A stretch of 9,482 nt of DNA from Clostridia bacterium (GTDB taxonomy: Bacteria > Bacillota > Clostridia > Monoglobales > Firm-18). Of this stretch, positions 7,575 through 9,482 are shown in pieces (the stretch's first letter is position 1; every line of letters starts with the position of its first letter). The stretch lies in NCBI GenBank assembly GCA_017408205.1, contig JAFQVC010000060.1, positions 1-9,482 on the forward strand, read 5' to 3'. Position numbers and translations under genes: made by a program. A model generated the notes under the pieces. The model saw only the letters and a program-made list of their open reading frames with translations. It was not told the origin of the DNA and did not search any database.

Positions 7575-7595
7575 ATATGTTATATTATAACATAT
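7575..7595. promoter_or_regulatory. Inverted repeat over the azlC -10, candidate operator
   Basis: Two perfectly complementary 10 bp arms (ATATGTTATA on the minus strand and its complement) surround a single central base. The repeat covers the -10 box, a typical repressor position. It has almost no GC and no T-run, so it is not a convincing terminator for yabQ. The regulator is unknown. Confidence 0.45.
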
Positions 7596-7611
7596 TTTAC
7601 TTTTTTTTCAA
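7584..7611 (-). promoter_or_regulatory. Promoter of azlC-azlD-rbsK-murC
   Basis: On the minus strand, -35 TTGAAA (7611-7606), a 16 bp spacer and a consensus -10 TATAAT (7589-7584), with TGT as an extended -10. The -35 lies inside the 3' end of yabQ. Confidence 0.65.
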
Positions 7612-8004
7612 CAGTAATTTCTGATGACGGAAATTTTTATACGGTTTTGTTATGCTTTTGCTTAAATTTACTGTAAAAATCAATGGTTTTTTTGCGGTAT
7701 CTATAATTATGTATGAAATCTTTAACAACAGTTTGCTGATTGTCTTGAAATATATTATTGCGCCCAAAACACAAGCAAAAAGCATAAACCACCGTACTGT
7801 TCCGTAATTGAACTTTATTGCAAATAAAATGAAAATTAAAATAGATAATATACAATAAATGAAATCTTCAAATGCAGTAATTATAACACCGTGTTTTATA
7901 ATTTTTCTGATTATTCTGAACAAATCAAATAATATTCCTAAAGTCCCGCCGCATAGGAGAAACTGAATAAACAGCATTGTCTGTCCTGACATCGTAATTG
8001 TCAT
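7597..8004 (-). CDS. yabQ: Spore cortex protein YabQ
   Basis: A 135-residue membrane protein matching the YabQ family, needed for spore cortex formation in Bacillus and located around the forespore. It shows an N-terminal hydrophobic segment with GGTLGILFDLFRIIRKI (19-35), a second segment about 42-63, and a third about 70-88, then a basic tail ending LLLKKK. Sequence alone is weakly conserved, but placement 8 nt after yabP makes the call firm. The ATG at 8004 has a modest TAGGTG binding site. It is shorter than I recall for B. subtilis YabQ (about 210 residues), with the difference at the C-terminus. divIC, the usual next gene, is missing; azlC follows. Confidence 0.82.
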   Translation of the reverse strand: MTITMSGQTMLFIQFLLCGGTLGILFDLFRIIRKIIKHGVIITAFEDFIYCILSILIFILFAIKFNYGTVRWFMLFACVLGAIIYFKTISKLLLKISYIIIDTAKKPLIFTVNLSKSITKPYKNFRHQKLLLKKK

Positions 8005-8012
8005 AATTACAC

Positions 8013-8282
8013 CTACTTGAATATTTTAGACCACATACTGCCTTTTGTTTTGCCTGAATATTTATCGTCAAATTCGCAGTTTGTGAAGTAGCCCTCTATA
8101 ATAACTTCGCCTGTTTCGACATTTAATTTGTTAATGTGAAAATCGCTGCCTTTTATTACCAGAGTTCCCTCTTCGGTAACAAGGACAATGTTTTCTTCGT
8201 CGAAACTGTCAACATCTGTTACAGCAGAAATACTTAGTTTTTTTCTGCCTTCAATTATAATGTTACATTGTTTGTTTTCCAT
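8013..8282 (-). CDS. yabP: Sporulation protein YabP
   Basis: An 89-residue protein of the YabP/YqfC family, made in the mother cell during spore formation in Bacillus. Family pattern: IIIEGRKKLSISAVTDVDSF (8-27), then LVTEEGTLVIKGSDFHI and VIIEGYFTNCEF, repeated short beta strands. ATG at 8282 is preferred because GAGGTGAT sits 8 nt upstream; the GTG at 8291 lies within that site. The following yabQ separates YabP from the similar YqfC, which pairs with yqfD. I found no clear promoter; transcription may be sporulation-specific from a weak site or partly read-through from the tRNA. Confidence 0.88.
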   Translation of the reverse strand: MENKQCNIIIEGRKKLSISAVTDVDSFDEENIVLVTEEGTLVIKGSDFHINKLNVETGEVIIEGYFTNCEFDDKYSGKTKGSMWSKIFK

Positions 8283-8328
8283 AAATATCACCTCATAAAT
8301 TTATATTTAAAAATTCGTGGTAATATTC

Positions 8329-8365
8329 ATAAAATAAAATAACGGCGAACCAAAATGGTCGCCGT
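8329..8365 (-). terminator. Intrinsic terminator after tRNA-Arg
   Basis: On the minus strand ACGGCGA (8365-8359) pairs with TCGCCGT (8348-8342), extended past one bulged base by CCA/TGG around a TTT loop. It is followed by the T-rich run TATTTTATTTTA. Confidence 0.75.
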
Positions 8366-8369
8366 GACG

Positions 8370-8445
8370 TGGCGCGCTCGATAGGAGTCGAACCTACCAC
8401 ACCAGCAGTCGGAGTGCTGTGCTCTATCCACTGAGCTACGAACGC
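8370..8445 (-). tRNA. tRNA-Arg (anticodon CCG), CCA encoded
   Basis: A full cloverleaf can be drawn. The acceptor GCGUUCG pairs with CGAGCGC, with one G-U. The D-arm is GCUC/GAGC. The anticodon arm CAGCA/UGCUG carries the loop CUCCGAC, with CCG at 8412-8410. The variable loop has 5 nt, and the T-arm GUAGG/CCUAU has the loop UUCGACU. The discriminator is G (8373) and CCA is encoded (8372-8370). The mature RNA is 73 nt plus CCA. Anticodon CCG reads the arginine codon CGG. The gene stands alone between its own promoter and terminator. Confidence 0.95.
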
Positions 8446-8453
8446 GTACATAC

Positions 8454-8483
8454 AGTATATCATTTTTAAACCATTTTTGTCAA
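8454..8483 (-). promoter_or_regulatory. Promoter of tRNA-Arg
   Basis: On the minus strand, consensus -35 TTGACA (8483-8478), an 18 bp spacer and -10 TATACT (8459-8454), with TGA as an extended -10. The predicted start falls only a few bases before the mature tRNA 5' end. Confidence 0.75.
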
Positions 8484-8497
8484 TTGTGTATTATTTG

Positions 8498-8526
8498 TTG
8501 AATATTGTTTATTTTTGTGTTATAAT
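8498..8526 (+). promoter_or_regulatory. Promoter of the MATE transporter gene
   Basis: -35 TTGAAT (8498-8503), a 17 bp spacer and consensus -10 TATAAT (8521-8526), with TGT as an extended -10. It is divergent to the tRNA promoter, the two -35 boxes being 14 bp apart. Confidence 0.75.
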
Positions 8527-8549
8527 AGATAAGATTGGAGAGACAGAAT

Positions 8550-9482
8550 ATGGATAAAAATATTTTAGGTTTTGAAAAACCATCTCTATTGTTAAGAAAG
8601 TTTGCAATACCAAGTATTGTAGCAATGCTTGTAAGTTCTTTATACAACATAGTTGACCAGATATTTATAGGACAAGGTGTCGGTTATTTAGGCAACGCTG
8701 CCACCAACGTTGCCTTTCCTCTGACTACAATTTGCCTTGCTATATCCCTTTTAATCGGCGTAGGAAGTGCATCTGGCTTTTCTTTGGAACTTGGTGCAGG
8801 AAATAAGGAAAAGGCGGCATCCTATGTTAAAAATGCCTTGGGCATGGCTTGTGTTCTTGGTGTATTGTACCTTGTTCTTATATGTCTTTTTTTAAAACCG
8901 ATGTTGAAGGTTTTCGGTGCTACTAAAGACATTATGGATTATGCAGTTGCATACACGAAAATTACGGCGGTTGGTATGCCTTTTTTGATTTTGACAAATG
9001 TTATGAGTAATTTAATCCGTGCTGACGGAAGCCCCAAATACTCAATGATGTGTATGATTATTGGTGCGGTTATAAATACAATACTTGACCCGTTGTTTAT
9101 ATTTGTTTTCAAAATGGGTATGGTAGGTGCCGCGTGGGCAACAGTTATAGGACAGATAGTTTCCTTTTTCGCAGCAATAAATTATGTTAAATACTTTAAA
9201 AGCATTGAGATTCATGGCAAACCATTTGAGTTACACATAAAAAAATGGTTAAAGATTGCTTCACTTGGAATGAGCAACAGTTTAAATCAGGTGGCAATTA
9301 CTTTGGTACAAATAATTTTAAATAATTCTTTAACCTATTATGGTGCGTTGTCGGTTTACGGAAGTGAAATTCCTCTGGCGGGGTGCGGAATTGTTATGAA
9401 AGTCAATTCTATACTGATTTCTGTATTCGTTGGTCTTGCGCAGGGTTCTCAGCCGATAATTGGCTTTAATTATGGTGCAAAA
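8550..9482 (+). CDS. MATE-family efflux transporter (partial, C-terminus beyond right edge)
   Basis: Membrane exporter of the multidrug and toxic compound extrusion family, normally driven by a Na+ or H+ gradient. The first 311 codons are open to the window edge; a complete member has about 450 residues. N-terminal features include IPSIVAMLVSSLYNIVDQIF with FIGQGVG, then the paired-helix pattern with LIGVGSASGFSLELGAGNKE, LIRADGSPKYSM, INTILDPLFIFVFKMGMVGA and GLAQGSQPIIGFNYGAK, typical of MepA-like proteins. ATG at 8550 has GGAG 9 nt upstream and a near-consensus promoter. The substrate cannot be told from sequence. Confidence 0.93.
   Translation, partial: MDKNILGFEKPSLLLRKFAIPSIVAMLVSSLYNIVDQIFIGQGVGYLGNAATNVAFPLTTICLAISLLIGVGSASGFSLELGAGNKEKAASYVKNALGMACVLGVLYLVLICLFLKPMLKVFGATKDIMDYAVAYTKITAVGMPFLILTNVMSNLIRADGSPKYSMMCMIIGAVINTILDPLFIFVFKMGMVGAAWATVIGQIVSFFAAINYVKYFKSIEIHGKPFELHIKKWLKIASLGMSNSLNQVAITLVQIILNNSLTYYGALSVYGSEIPLAGCGIVMKVNSILISVFVGLAQGSQPIIGFNYGAK

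Noticed and set aside
7575..7595. Palindrome after yabQ as its terminator
   Set aside because: The stem is almost pure AT and is not followed by a T-run; its place over the -10 of azlC fits an operator better.
8300..8328. Sigma-E-like promoter for yabP (GAATATT, 14 bp, AATATAAA)
   Set aside because: The -10 is a poor match and the predicted start would fall within the yabP ribosome binding site.

Overview
The window looks like a chromosomal segment of a low-GC, endospore-forming Clostridia-type Firmicute. The evidence is AT-rich DNA, strong AGGAGG-type ribosome binding sites, sigma-A promoters mostly with a TGn extension, a yabP-yabQ spore pair, nrdR, an rplU leader RNA and intrinsic terminators. 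The L27 protein has no cleavable N-terminal extension, which suggests a gut-type Oscillospirales-like lineage over a Bacillus-like one; that placement is inference. The content is mostly core or housekeeping, with no phage, insertion sequence or CRISPR array.

Layout. (1) Positions 1-678, minus strand: rplU-rpmA (rpmA runs off the left edge) behind a strong promoter and a structured leader. (2) 696-1768, plus strand: a divergently transcribed P-loop protein of the PRK06851 type, built from two related halves of which only the second keeps a nucleotide-binding loop. Its 3' end overlaps the 3' end of rnhA, which comes from the opposite direction. (3) 1728-2298: rnhA and pyrH diverge from a 118 bp region with back-to-back promoters. 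(4) 2299-4266, plus strand: pyrH-nrdR-membrane protein, a tight operon with two nucleotide-metabolism genes. (5) 4247-4295: a nearly perfect palindrome forming a shared bidirectional terminator inside the last codons of two convergent genes, so that both proteins end in KEKEL. (6) 4276-7612, minus strand: azlC-azlD-rbsK-murC, with overlapping or abutting genes, read from a promoter whose -10 lies in a 21 bp inverted repeat. (7) 7597-8282, minus strand: yabP-yabQ, sporulation. (8) 8330-8483, minus strand: a tRNA-Arg(CCG) with encoded CCA, its promoter and terminator. (9) 8498-9482, plus strand: a MATE-family exporter cut by the right edge.

The groups represent translation (L21, L27, tRNA-Arg), nucleotide supply and its control (UMP kinase, NrdR, ribokinase), genome maintenance (RNase HI), wall synthesis (MurC), transport (AzlCD, MATE) and sporulation (YabPQ). 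I found no convincing new defence or mobile system. The strongest unusual signals are the shared KEKEL terminator palindrome, the half-dead two-domain P-loop protein, and the lack of both an L27 extension and a prp gene in rplU-rpmA. About half of the protein genes appear to start at GTG or TTG. No stretch longer than 300 bases lacks a gene.
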